64,000 bases of DNA, from positions 496,001 to 560,000 of the forward strand of contig NZ_CP050308.1 in assembly GCF_014189535.1 (NCBI RefSeq), read 5' to 3'. Source of the stretch: Rhizobium lusitanum (GTDB lineage Bacteria; Pseudomonadota; Alphaproteobacteria; Rhizobiales; Rhizobiaceae). This document shows, piece by piece, positions 1 to 8,711 of the stretch. Both the position numbers and the translations under genes were made by a program. The notes below the pieces were generated by a model. It was given only the letters and a program-made list of their open reading frames with translations, was not told the DNA's origin and did not search any database. Each line of letters starts with the position of its first letter. Within the stretch, counting starts at the first letter, position 1.

Positions 1-3000
1 GGAAGGTGATGCCGATCAGGCCTCGGTCGCTGCCGTTGCCGAGGATGAAACCGACGATCGGAACTTCCGCGAACAGCCGGTTGAGGCCATAGGCCGGCAT
101 GAAGGTACCTGTCAGGTCCATGTTGCCCTTGGCGTCCTTGACCGTCCCCTGGAAGGTCGCACCCACCTGCGAGCCGCGCACGACGCCGTTTTCCACAGCA
201 AGCGCACCATTGCGGAACACCAGCCGCGCGAAACCGCGCTCGAAACTCTGCGAACGCGTGTCGATATTCTGTTTGACAGCAGAATTCAGGCTCTGCCCAT
301 TCCTACCGCTCGGGGTCGAAACGATGGTCGAGAGTTTCTTTTCATCGATGATGGCGAAGCTGCGGATATCCAGAGAACCATCCCACGCATCGGGGCCTGT
401 GGAGCGCAGCGACAGATTGAGAAGGCCGCCCTTCAGGTGTTTATAGAGGTCACTAAAGCGCGCCACCGCGCCGGCATCGCCGCTGGTGATGCGAATGGTG
501 CCGCTGCCGCTCCCCTTGCTCATCTGGCTGACCACGGCTTCGCCGCTATCGGTGAGCCCGGAAAAATCCGCCGCCACGATGTGTCCGCCGGAGACCGAAT
601 AGACGCCCTTGAGATTACGGATCGATTCGTCGTTGAAACCGATAACCTTGTCGATATTGGCACGGACCGTCGCGCTGGATGAATCGTCAGCGCCGCCGCC
701 ATTTCCTCCGCTCGACGATGCTTTCAGCCGCGAGAGAACCGGGCGCAGGTCTGCTGAGTTGCCAGAAACGGATATGTCATAGGCACCGCTCTTGCCATGC
801 TTGACCGATAGCGCGAAGTCGTCGAGCGCCGAAAGCTTGACACTGCTGAAATTGGCCGACGACAGACCGCCCTTGCTGACAACGAGATCACCACTGGCTC
901 CGAAACCATCGCCCTTGAGGACAAAACTCTTCAGCGACGTCTGGTTGTCCGGTCCGGAGGCCTCGAACTGGGCGGTGGCCGGAATGCCGCTACCCTTCGA
1001 CCAGCCGACCCACGGCACCGTCAGGGCCGCCTTGCCGAGATCGATCTTGACGGCCTGGCGATCCTCATCGATGCGTGTGAGCTCCAGCTTGATCGGGCCG
1101 TCTATGATGTCGCTTAGGCCCGGGACGACGGAATTACGTTGCGCATCCGTGAGCGTGGCCGTGATCACGCGGCTGCGTTTGGCCGGCGATTTGCTGTCCG
1201 TGGGCTCGACCATGTCGATCTGTGCGGGAATGCCATCTATCTGGGCCTGGGCATTCAGATGCACGGACTGAGGATCGGCATCAATGCTACCGGTAAGATT
1301 GGTGACCTTACGATTGTTCATCGGTTTCAGCACGTCGACATTGCTAAGCTGCAGATTCGCCTTCCAGACGGGCGGTGGCGGCTTCTGGTCGCTGAGCAGA
1401 CCGATGGTCGCATCGACATTGGCGACGATCTTGCCGTTGAAGTTCTCCGGCTTGAATTCGGTTCTCTGCAGCACTTCCAGCGGCTTATAGGTCAGCAGTT
1501 CTCCAATGGAATCGCCCGTGCCCGATATTGCGAGATTAAGCTCCGCCATCAGCGGCTTGTCATAGGCTGACGGGATCGAGAAATTGCTGTCGTTCAGCGT
1601 CACCGACCGGCCGCTGGAGAAATAGGAGGTCGCGCGCGCGATGTCGACGTTCATCGTTGGACCCGTCAGGTCGAAATGCGCCTTGGTATCGCGTAGCGGC
1701 GGAATTTCGCCGGGCACGTCGAGACGGGTGTTGTCGATATCGAAGGCGATATGCAGCTCGTCCTTTCCGAGTTGCAGCTTGCCCGTTTGCGCAGCCTCCC
1801 TCAGCCGTCCGGCGGGAATGAAAACCGAGATGACCGCGTTGGTCACCGTGCCGCCGAAGAGATTGCTCTCCACCCAGACGCGCGGCTTGGAAGCCATCCA
1901 GAACGGCCAGAGCTGCTTGATCGCGGTGGTATCGAGCTTGTCGGCGCGGCCGCCGAAGCTGATTTCCGGCGAGCTGTCGCCGAGCTTCATATGCAGCGAG
2001 CCGAACAACGCGCCGAGCGGTGTCGAGATGCCGATATTCTCGAATTGAAGTTCCTTGGTCGCCGCCAGGAAGCGCCCGGTCGCCTGCCCGTCGAAGCTGA
2101 CCGGCTGTTCGCCGGAAATCGAGGACGCCGCGGTACCGCCGCGGATCAGGAAATCGATGCCGAAGCCCTTGCCGGCATTGGCATCAATGCGGTCAAGATC
2201 GATAAGAGCGCCGGAGAAGGGTACGATGGTGCCGACGAACTGGGCTTTCGACTGCACGATCTCAAGCGTCTGGCGCGTGAAGTCGTAAGCAAGATTGATA
2301 TTGGCCTGCGTCAGGTCCTGCTTGTCGCGGTCCATATACAGCGTGCCGGGCTGGACATCGATGGAAGCGCTGAGCTTCGGATCGACGCCCTCGCCGCCGC
2401 GCACCGCAGTGACCGTCATGCCGGCGAAGCTCATGAGGCCCTGGCGCGGCGTGCCGTTCTGATCATAGGCCATGGTCAACGGTTTCAGGTCGACATTGGC
2501 GAGTTTGGCCGTCAGCGAAGAGCTATGGCCGGTCTCCTGTTGATCGGCGATCACATCCAGCGTCGCGAGGGAGCCGTTGACGGCGACCTCTCCATAGAGG
2601 TGCAACGCCGTCGGCCCGCTGCGTTCGAAGGTGAGATTATCCACCACGAGCGAGATCGGCTCTCCTTCCTGACGCGCAAGCTTGACGGCAAAGCCGGAAA
2701 TGCGCACCGAGTTCGTGCCGCCGCGCTGAACGAAACGCTCCAGGAAATCGAGATTGTCGAAGGCTGAGTTCAGCGCCTGCGGCAGAGCGTCGACACGCAG
2801 CGCTGTCAGATCGACGGGATCGCCTTGCGGCAGCAACGAGGTATCGAGCGCAATGCCTTCGGCCGAAACATTGGCTACCGCGACGCGACCTTCGACAAGC
2901 GCCAGGGGATCCAGCTCCATGCTGACCGAGGACATGGTCGACAGGTGCTTGCCGCTTTCCTTGTCGATCACATTGACGTCGTGAGCCTCGAGCGCGAGCC

Positions 3001-3328
3001 GCAGGCTCGGCGTGAAACGGACGACGGTCGAGCCGACCTCCGCCTTATAGCGCGGCCCGATCGCCTCATCGAGTGCCGACTGTGCCTTCTGCGAGAGAGG
3101 CTGGTCGAAGATGCCGCTCTCGATGGTGGCGACAAGCGCGCCACCGATCAGAACGAGGAAAGCTACGAAGACGAGAGTGATGCGGCAGACATGCCAGACA
3201 TGCGAGCGGTTACGGCGGGCAGGCTCCGGCACATGCACGATCATGGGATCGTCGACCTGGGCGGAAGGCAAGTGGTCCAGCGAGACGAGATCCTTCTTGC
3301 GGAATATAATCTTTTCGCCTCGGATCAC
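1..3328 (-). CDS. AsmA-like / DUF3971 (YhdP-type) envelope protein, 3' end beyond window
   Basis: A long open frame of about 1109 codons runs off the left edge. I place the start at GTG 3328, preceded by AGGGGA. The N-terminus is cytoplasmic and basic; one membrane segment lies near residues 45-65 (reading ITLVFVAFLVLIGGALV). The rest is a long beta-rich repetitive periplasmic region, and the last visible residues read GSDRGLIGITF, the conserved stretch typical of the AsmA C-terminal domain. Proteins of this YhdP/TamB/AsmA superfamily are thought to act in phospholipid or lipid transport between the two membranes; that role is family knowledge, not shown here. It is divergent from the bcp gene, with about 130 bases between the two start codons. 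Only the C-terminal end is missing. Confidence 0.85.
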   Translation of the reverse strand, partial: MIRGEKIIFRKKDLVSLDHLPSAQVDDPMIVHVPEPARRNRSHVWHVCRITLVFVAFLVLIGGALVATIESGIFDQPLSQKAQSALDEAIGPRYKAEVGSTVVRFTPSLRLALEAHDVNVIDKESGKHLSTMSSVSMELDPLALVEGRVAVANVSAEGIALDTSLLPQGDPVDLTALRVDALPQALNSAFDNLDFLERFVQRGGTNSVRISGFAVKLARQEGEPISLVVDNLTFERSGPTALHLYGEVAVNGSLATLDVIADQQETGHSSSLTAKLANVDLKPLTMAYDQNGTPRQGLMSFAGMTVTAVRGGEGVDPKLSASIDVQPGTLYMDRDKQDLTQANINLAYDFTRQTLEIVQSKAQFVGTIVPFSGALIDLDRIDANAGKGFGIDFLIRGGTAASSISGEQPVSFDGQATGRFLAATKELQFENIGISTPLGALFGSLHMKLGDSSPEISFGGRADKLDTTAIKQLWPFWMASKPRVWVESNLFGGTVTNAVISVFIPAGRLREAAQTGKLQLGKDELHIAFDIDNTRLDVPGEIPPLRDTKAHFDLTGPTMNVDIARATSYFSSGRSVTLNDSNFSIPSAYDKPLMAELNLAISGTGDSIGELLTYKPLEVLQRTEFKPENFNGKIVANVDATIGLLSDQKPPPPVWKANLQLSNVDVLKPMNNRKVTNLTGSIDADPQSVHLNAQAQIDGIPAQIDMVEPTDSKSPAKRSRVITATLTDAQRNSVVPGLSDIIDGPIKLELTRIDEDRQAVKIDLGKAALTVPWVGWSKGSGIPATAQFEASGPDNQTSLKSFVLKGDGFGASGDLVVSKGGLSSANFSSVKLSALDDFALSVKHGKSGAYDISVSGNSADLRPVLSRLKASSSGGNGGGADDSSSATVRANIDKVIGFNDESIRNLKGVYSVSGGHIVAADFSGLTDSGEAVVSQMSKGSGSGTIRITSGDAGAVARFSDLYKHLKGGLLNLSLRSTGPDAWDGSLDIRSFAIIDEKKLSTIVSTPSGRNGQSLNSAVKQNIDTRSQSFERGFARLVFRNGALAVENGVVRGSQVGATFQGTVKDAKGNMDLTGTFMPAYGLNRLFAEVPIVGFILGNGSDRGLIGITF

Positions 3329-3459
3329 TCCCCTGCGTCCCTTTCGTTTTTTTGCAATTTTGTTGGTGACGTTGCGTCCGATGTGGACGGCATACCGTTG
3401 CAGTATATATGGCTGAGGCTGAGTGTCATCCAAAATACCGGCGAAAGAAAGGTTTTCCC

Positions 3460-3942
3460 TTGACCAAAATCCCAGTGGTTGAATTAGCAATCGGCGACAA
3501 AGCACCGGATTTCGATCTTCCGCGCGACGGCGGCGGCCGCGTGCGCCTTGCGGACTTTGCCGGCAAGGCGCTTGTAATCTTCTTTTATCCCAAGGACAGC
3601 ACGAGCGCCTGCACCGCCGAATCGATAGCCTTCACCGCTTTCAAAGCCGAGTTCGAAAAGGCTGGCGCCTTGATCCTCGGCATGTCGCCGGATTCAGTCA
3701 AGAGCCATGATAAGTTCGTAAAAAAATACGACCTGTCCGTTCCCCTTGCCGCCGATGAAGAGAAGACGGCGGCCGAGGCCTATGGCGTCTGGCGGGAGAA
3801 GAGCATGTATGGCCGGAGCTACATGGGCGTCGTCCGTTCGACCTTTCTGATCGGAGCGGACGGCCGAATCGCGCGTATCTGGGATAAGGTCAAAGTGGCC
3901 GGCCACGTCGAAGATGTCCTCGCCGCCGTCAAGGAGCTTTGA
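3460..3942 (+). CDS. bcp: Peroxiredoxin of the Bcp/PrxQ family
   Basis: The 160-residue product reduces hydroperoxides in the cytoplasm using thioredoxin-type donors. The thioredoxin-fold motif FFYPKDSTSACTAE carries the peroxidatic cysteine, and a conserved arginine follows in VVRSTFLIG. I chose TTG 3460 because GAAAGAAAGG lies just upstream and the length then fits the family (about 155-160 residues); an in-frame ATG at 3409 would add 17 poorly conserved residues. This cysteine is the only one in the protein: the resolving cysteine found five residues later in E. coli Bcp is absent, so it should work as a 1-Cys enzyme. The stop codon overlaps the start of the next gene by one base, implying co-transcription and coupling. 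Confidence 0.9.
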   Translation: MTKIPVVELAIGDKAPDFDLPRDGGGRVRLADFAGKALVIFFYPKDSTSACTAESIAFTAFKAEFEKAGALILGMSPDSVKSHDKFVKKYDLSVPLAADEEKTAAEAYGVWREKSMYGRSYMGVVRSTFLIGADGRIARIWDKVKVAGHVEDVLAAVKEL

Positions 3943-4784
3943 TGACAATACCAGGGCCGGTGGAAATCGAGACGATCACGTCGCTGCGCGGCGGCGCAAT
4001 CGCCGCCATCCGCGCAGTCGATCTCGACCGCAAGACGACTCTTGCCCAGGAGACGGCCACCCGCTGGTTCGCGCGCACCCTGTCGCTGCGCTCACCGCTC
4101 GATCCACCGCTTGCCGATCGTCCCGGCCGGCCGGAAAAGCCGGAGCTGGTGCCGCCGAAGCACATGAAAAAGCGGTCGCTGCACACGCTTCAGGGCCGAA
4201 TCGCGTTGCTGCACGCCATTGCGCATATCGAGCTAAATGCTGTCGACCTGGCGCTCGATATTGTCGCGCGCTTTGCCACCGGACCGGTGCCCAGTTCCTT
4301 TTTCGATGGCTGGATGCAGGTCGCATTCGAGGAAGCCAAGCATTTCAAGATGGTGCGCGCCCGGCTGCGCGATCTTGGTGCCGATTATGGCGACCTGCCC
4401 GCCCATGACGGCCTGTGGCAGGCCGCGCACGCGACCCGCACCGATCTCACCGCCCGCCTCGCCGTCGTGCCGCTCATTCTGGAGGCTCGCGGCCTCGACG
4501 TGACGCCGGCGCTGCAGGCGAAGATGCGCGAGACCGGCGACTTGGAAAGTGCCGCTGTGCTCGATGTCATCTACAATGACGAGAAAGGCCATGTGGCCGT
4601 TGGCGCCAAATGGTTTCGTTTTCTCTGCGCTCGCGAAAAGCGCGATCCCGCCCGTACATTCCAGGAGCTGGTGCGCTCAAATTTTCGTGGTTCGCTGAAG
4701 GCGCCGTTCAATGACATCGCCCGCGCCGAGGCTGGCCTGACGCCCTCGTTTTATCGCTCACTTACATCCACAAGCAATGCATAA
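3942..4784 (+). CDS. DUF455 family ferritin-like protein
   Basis: The 280-residue product matches the DUF455 family, a four-helix ferritin-like fold. Glutamate and histidine positions of a possible di-metal site are visible in the helices around AHIELNAVDLALD, FEEAKHFKMV and YNDEKGHVAVG. The biochemical role of the family is not established. The start ATG at 3942 shares its A with the bcp stop codon; a TTG three bases earlier is also in frame. The tight overlap with a peroxiredoxin gene suggests an oxidative-stress or metal-handling role, but that is inference. Confidence 0.8.
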   Translation: MTIPGPVEIETITSLRGGAIAAIRAVDLDRKTTLAQETATRWFARTLSLRSPLDPPLADRPGRPEKPELVPPKHMKKRSLHTLQGRIALLHAIAHIELNAVDLALDIVARFATGPVPSSFFDGWMQVAFEEAKHFKMVRARLRDLGADYGDLPAHDGLWQAAHATRTDLTARLAVVPLILEARGLDVTPALQAKMRETGDLESAAVLDVIYNDEKGHVAVGAKWFRFLCAREKRDPARTFQELVRSNFRGSLKAPFNDIARAEAGLTPSFYRSLTSTSNA

Positions 4785-4901
4785 CATACTAAAATACAAG
4801 AGTTTTTCTATTTTTTAATAGTTCGACATAAAGCAATTATTAACCATAAGTCCGTCTACTTCCTCAATGGATGCGAGAATGCATCGATTGGGAGATTCTC
4901 G

Positions 4902-6240
4902 GTGACAGCCAAACCTCAGAACCGGGTTTTCGGCAAGCAGAAGCGGTGTCACACCATCATCGTGGCAAGCGGCGATACCGTGCGTCACATGACCGTGCGC
5001 CCATGGATGGCAGCGCTTGCCGTGTGTGTCATCGGCATTTTTTCGATCGGCTATCTTCTGGCGACCTCCTATCTGGTGCTGCGCGACGACCTGATCGGTG
5101 CTACCATGGCCCGGCAGGCGCGCATGCAATATGATTATGAGGACCGCATCGCTGCGTTGCGCTCACAGGTCGACCGGGTCACCTCGCGCCAGCTTCTCGA
5201 CCAGCAGGTCGTCGAGAAGAAGGTCGACAAGCTGATGGAGCAGCAGCAGGCTCTGTCCTCGCGCCACGGCAAGCTCGATGCACTGCTCGACCGGGCCGAG
5301 AATTCCGGCCTGACGGACAAGAGCGCAGATGCGCCGACGACGACCAGCAATCACGGCGGCAGAGGCGATCGCGCGGAATTGACCGGCGGCCTCAAGACGA
5401 TCGAGACGCTTCTGTCGAGCAGCAAGCCCGCCGATGCCACTCCCGACAATTCCACCCTCGCCTACGTTCCCGCCCCCCGAAACCGTCGCTGATCGCGCCG
5501 ATCGCGTGTTTTCCAGGGTGACGCTGTCGCTAAAGCATATCGAGCAGGATCAATTGACTCGCGTGCAGCGCCTGACAACCGGAGCCGCCGATACCGCCGA
5601 CAACATCCAGTCGATCATGCAGAATGTCGGCATCAAGGTTCCGACTGTAACGGCCAGTGTGGCGAACAAGGATGATGAAGGCGTAGGTGGCCCCTATGTC
5701 GCACCTGAAAATGTCGATCAGTTCGAACAGTCCATGGTAGATCTCGATACGGCCCTGACGCGTCTTGAGACGGTGCGCGGCGCGGTCGAGAGCCTGCCAT
5801 TCCGCAATCCCGCGCCGGGCAAGCTGATCACCAGCCCTTTCGGCAACCGCAAGGATCCTTTCTTCGGCAAGCTGGCGCTGCACACCGGTACGGATTTCCA
5901 TTTCAGCCCAGGCGAGAGGGTCAGGGCAACGGCACCAGGCAAGGTCGTTTCCGCCGGCTGGACGGGTGGCTACGGCAACATGGTGGAGATCGATCACGGC
6001 GATGGCATCTCGACGCGCTATGGCCATATGGAGGAGCTGCTGGTCAAGGCCGGCGATATGGTGAAGAGCGGCGACGCCATTGGTCTCGCCGGTAGTACAG
6101 GGCGCTCGACCGGTACACATCTCCACTACGAAGTCCGCGAGAATGGCCACGCCATCGACCCGATGTATTTCATCAATGCCGGCATGAAGCTGGCAAGTTA
6201 TATCAATGGGATCGGGACAATTTCCGCGCGAGAATTGTGA
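4902..6240 (+). pseudogene. M23 family (LytM-type) peptidoglycan endopeptidase, split by a +1 frameshift
   Basis: Two overlapping frames together encode one membrane-anchored zinc endopeptidase of about 446 residues. The first frame (4902-5492, GTG start after GGGAGA) gives a short cytoplasmic head, one membrane segment near residues 35-58 and a coiled coil. The second frame (in use to 6240) gives the M23 domain with the zinc ligands in HTGTDFH and THLHYEV and the usual glycine-rich lipoyl-like turns. The switch falls at a run of six C at 5473-5478: with five C the text reads continuously from AYVPAP into ETVADRAD. As assembled the product would lack its catalytic domain. A miscalled homopolymer is likely. 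The intact protein should trim peptidoglycan during growth or division. Confidence 0.85.
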
Positions 6241-6319
6241 CAAACTGGCAACAAAGATGGCGCTAATCTAAAAATTGCGTTATCAATGGCCATCAAGCTT
6301 TCTGAAGCGCCCGCTTTCC

Positions 6320-6348
6320 TTGACTTCGCGGGTATTTGGTTCTATGTC
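6320..6348 (+). promoter_or_regulatory. Candidate sigma-70 promoter for the RNA helicase gene
   Basis: TTGACT (6320-6325) and TATGTC (6343-6348) are separated by 17 bases, upstream of the helicase start. This is a sequence match only; no transcription start is known. Confidence 0.4.
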
Positions 6349-6423
6349 GCCCAGCATTGCGGCACGCTAGTACGTGTCGACTCATGAGTGTTCGACCGAA
6401 CCGGAACGGAAATAGTTTTCCCT

Positions 6424-7947
6424 TTGACAACATTTGCTGACCTTGGCTTGAGCCAAAAAGTCCTATCCGCTGTAACAGACGCTGGTTACACCACGCCGAC
6501 CCCGATCCAGGCCGGCGCTATTCCTCTTGCGCTGCAGCGCCGCGACATCTGCGGCATCGCCCAGACGGGCACCGGCAAGACCGCCTCCTTCGTTCTGCCG
6601 ATGCTGACCCTCCTTGAAAAGGGCCGCGCCCGCGCTCGCATGCCGCGCACGCTTATCCTCGAACCAACGCGCGAACTCGCTGCGCAGGTCGCCGAGAATT
6701 TCGAAAAGTACGGTAAGAATCATCGCTTGAACATCGCGCTGCTGATCGGCGGCGTATCGTTCGACGAGCAGGACCGCAAGCTGGAGCGCGGCGCCGATGT
6801 GCTGATCTGCACGCCCGGTCGCCTGCTTGACCATTTTGAGCGCGGCAAGCTCCTGATGAGCGCCGTCGAAATCTTCGTCATCGACGAAGCCGACCGCATG
6901 CTCGACATGGGCTTCATCCCGGATATCGAGCGCATCGCCAAGCTTATTCCCTTTACCCGCCAGACGCTGTTCTTCTCGGCTACCATGCCGGCGGAAATCC
7001 AGAAGCTGGCCGACCGCTTCCTGCAGAACCCGGAACGTGTTGAAGTCTCGGCGCCTGCGTCAACGGCGAAGACCGTCACACAGCGTTTCGTCGCCTCGCA
7101 TGGCAAGGATTACGAGAAGCGTGCCACGCTGCGTGATCTCATCCGCGCCCAGACCGACCTGAAGAACGCCATCATCTTCTGCAATCGCAAGGTAGATGTG
7201 GCCGACCTCTTCCGTTCGCTCGAACGCCACGGTTTCTCGGTCGGCGCGTTGCATGGTGACATGGACCAGCGCTCGCGCACGACGATGTTGCAGAACTTCC
7301 GTGACGGCCAGATCCAGCTTCTGGTCGCCTCCGACGTCGCAGCTCGCGGTCTCGACCTTCCCGATGTCGGTCACGTCTTCAATTTCGATGTTCCGATCCA
7401 TTCGGAAGATTATGTCCACCGCATCGGCCGTACCGGTCGTGCTGGCCGTTCCGGCGCCGCCTTCACCCTGGTGACCAAGCGCGACACCAAGCATATCGAC
7501 TCGATCGAAAAGCTGATCGGCGAAGATGTGCAGTGGCTGAACGGTGACCTGTCCGCGCTGCCGCCAGCAGAAGAAGGTGGAGACGACACTCGTTCCCCGC
7601 GCCGCCGCGAGCCGAAAGGCAGAGGCCGCGAGCGTGATCGCAGCCCCAGAGGCCGGAGTGCCTCGAGTCATAAATCTGATATCGACGTCACAGATAATGT
7701 CGTGGTTGAAGTGATCGAAGCAGCACCAGTAAAGGCCGAGAGCGTGAGAAACGAGCGCAAGTCTGAGAACAACAACAACAAGTCCCACAACGGTTCTCGT
7801 AACAACAATCGCCCCCTCCCCGCTGCCAACGACGATAGTCGCGAACGTCGCAATCGTTACCGCGACCATGATGACGGCCCGACTCCGGTCGGCTTCGGCG
7901 ACGACATCCCCGCTTTCATGCTGATCGTTGCTAACGCCAAGGGCTAA
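6424..7947 (+). CDS. rhlE: DEAD-box ATP-dependent RNA helicase (RhlE type)
   Basis: The product unwinds RNA in an ATP-dependent way, in ribosome assembly or RNA turnover. All helicase motifs are present in order: Q-motif TPTPIQ, Walker A AQTGTGKT, PTRELA, TPGRLLDH, DEAD, SAT, and HRIGRTGRAGR. The C-terminal tail of about 130 residues is low-complexity, first rich in R/P/G (RSPRRREPKGRGRERDRS) and then in N/S, as in RhlE tails that bind RNA. I place the start at TTG 6424, which gives MTTFADLGLSQ and 507 residues as I recall for rhizobial homologues; a GTG at 6388 would add 12 residues. Neither has a strong ribosome binding site. Confidence 0.9.
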   Translation: MTTFADLGLSQKVLSAVTDAGYTTPTPIQAGAIPLALQRRDICGIAQTGTGKTASFVLPMLTLLEKGRARARMPRTLILEPTRELAAQVAENFEKYGKNHRLNIALLIGGVSFDEQDRKLERGADVLICTPGRLLDHFERGKLLMSAVEIFVIDEADRMLDMGFIPDIERIAKLIPFTRQTLFFSATMPAEIQKLADRFLQNPERVEVSAPASTAKTVTQRFVASHGKDYEKRATLRDLIRAQTDLKNAIIFCNRKVDVADLFRSLERHGFSVGALHGDMDQRSRTTMLQNFRDGQIQLLVASDVAARGLDLPDVGHVFNFDVPIHSEDYVHRIGRTGRAGRSGAAFTLVTKRDTKHIDSIEKLIGEDVQWLNGDLSALPPAEEGGDDTRSPRRREPKGRGRERDRSPRGRSASSHKSDIDVTDNVVVEVIEAAPVKAESVRNERKSENNNNKSHNGSRNNNRPLPAANDDSRERRNRYRDHDDGPTPVGFGDDIPAFMLIVANAKG

Positions 7948-7961
7948 CAGGGTCGCGCGGC

Positions 7962-8381
7962 ATGGGGAAACCCGGCATCGATTTCCCAGGATTAGGAACC
8001 GGTCTCGCAATTTTGCGGGATCGGAAACTGTTGCTCTATAAGCGCCTCAAGGCGCCGGAAGCCGGTTTCTGGAGCATCGTCGGCGGCAAGGTCGACCATA
8101 TGGAGCCGGCGGCAAATGCCACCATCCGCGAGGCCGAAGAGGAGAGCGGCCTCTCCATCGGACAAATCGACTATCTCTGCGCCATCGAAGTCCTCGTAGA
8201 AGCCGACCAGCAGCACTGGATCTCGCTGATCTATGTCACCAAGGATTTTTCCGGCGAAGCAAGTCTGGTAGAGCCGGACAAGCTCTCCGATTTCGGCTGG
8301 TTCGGCCGCAACGAGTTGCCGCAGCCACTTTCCGCTTTTGCAAAGGCGACAATCGCCCATCTGAGCGAAGACGATTTTTAG
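7962..8381 (+). CDS. NUDIX hydrolase
   Basis: A 139-residue NUDIX protein that hydrolyses a nucleoside-diphosphate-linked compound; the substrate cannot be predicted. The NUDIX box is complete: G-x5-E-x7-REAEEE, reading GKVDHMEPAANATIREAEEE near residues 45-66. It starts 14 bases after the helicase gene on the same strand and may be read through from it. Confidence 0.85.
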   Translation: MGKPGIDFPGLGTGLAILRDRKLLLYKRLKAPEAGFWSIVGGKVDHMEPAANATIREAEEESGLSIGQIDYLCAIEVLVEADQQHWISLIYVTKDFSGEASLVEPDKLSDFGWFGRNELPQPLSAFAKATIAHLSEDDF

Positions 8382-8387
8382 CTAAAA

Positions 8388-8708
8388 CTATTTATCCGCC
8401 CGCACAGCCGCCTCGTAGGCGAGCCTCACCCAGTGCGCCATGATGTCCGGATCGTCGAACGCATCGTCGGGGATCGACCAGTAGGGCATGTTGACGGGTT
8501 TGCCCTTCTTGCCCTCGTAAGCCCAGCGCCTGGCGCCCGCCTCCTCGAATTCCGGGGCGCTGATTTGATCAGCCTTCAGCAGCATCTCGCTATCCAGCTC
8601 GATGGCAAGGATGCGGCCCATATGATAGATGCCCTTGCCGCCGAACATGCGCTTGATCGTCACCGGGCCGAGCCCCTGAAACATCTCTTCGATCTCGATA
8701 TTATCCAT
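8388..8708 (-). CDS. TfoX/Sxy N-terminal domain protein
   Basis: This 106-residue protein corresponds to the TfoX N-terminal domain alone, with the conserved stretch TIKRMFGGKGIYH near residues 18-30. TfoX/Sxy proteins assist CRP-dependent competence genes in gammaproteobacteria; in alphaproteobacteria the single-domain form has no assigned role. It starts four bases after the stop of the MocA-like gene and so is probably the last gene of the minus-strand cofactor-maturation operon. It is convergent with the NUDIX gene, with six bases between. Confidence 0.8.
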   Translation of the reverse strand: MDNIEIEEMFQGLGPVTIKRMFGGKGIYHMGRILAIELDSEMLLKADQISAPEFEEAGARRWAYEGKKGKPVNMPYWSIPDDAFDDPDIMAHWVRLAYEAAVRADK

Positions 8709-8711
8709 TCC

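Noticed and set aside
1751..2767. 338-codon plus-strand frame in the first gene
   Set aside because: Shadow of the AsmA-like protein on the minus strand, which reads continuously with a membrane segment and a C-terminal family motif.
4785..4901. CtrA binding site (TTAA-N7-TTAA) upstream of the M23 gene
   Set aside because: TTAA motifs occur in this AT-rich gap but not with the required seven-base spacing.
7060..8010. 316-codon minus-strand frame opposite the helicase gene
   Set aside because: Shadow of the RhlE helicase tail; composition unlike a protein and no ribosome binding site.
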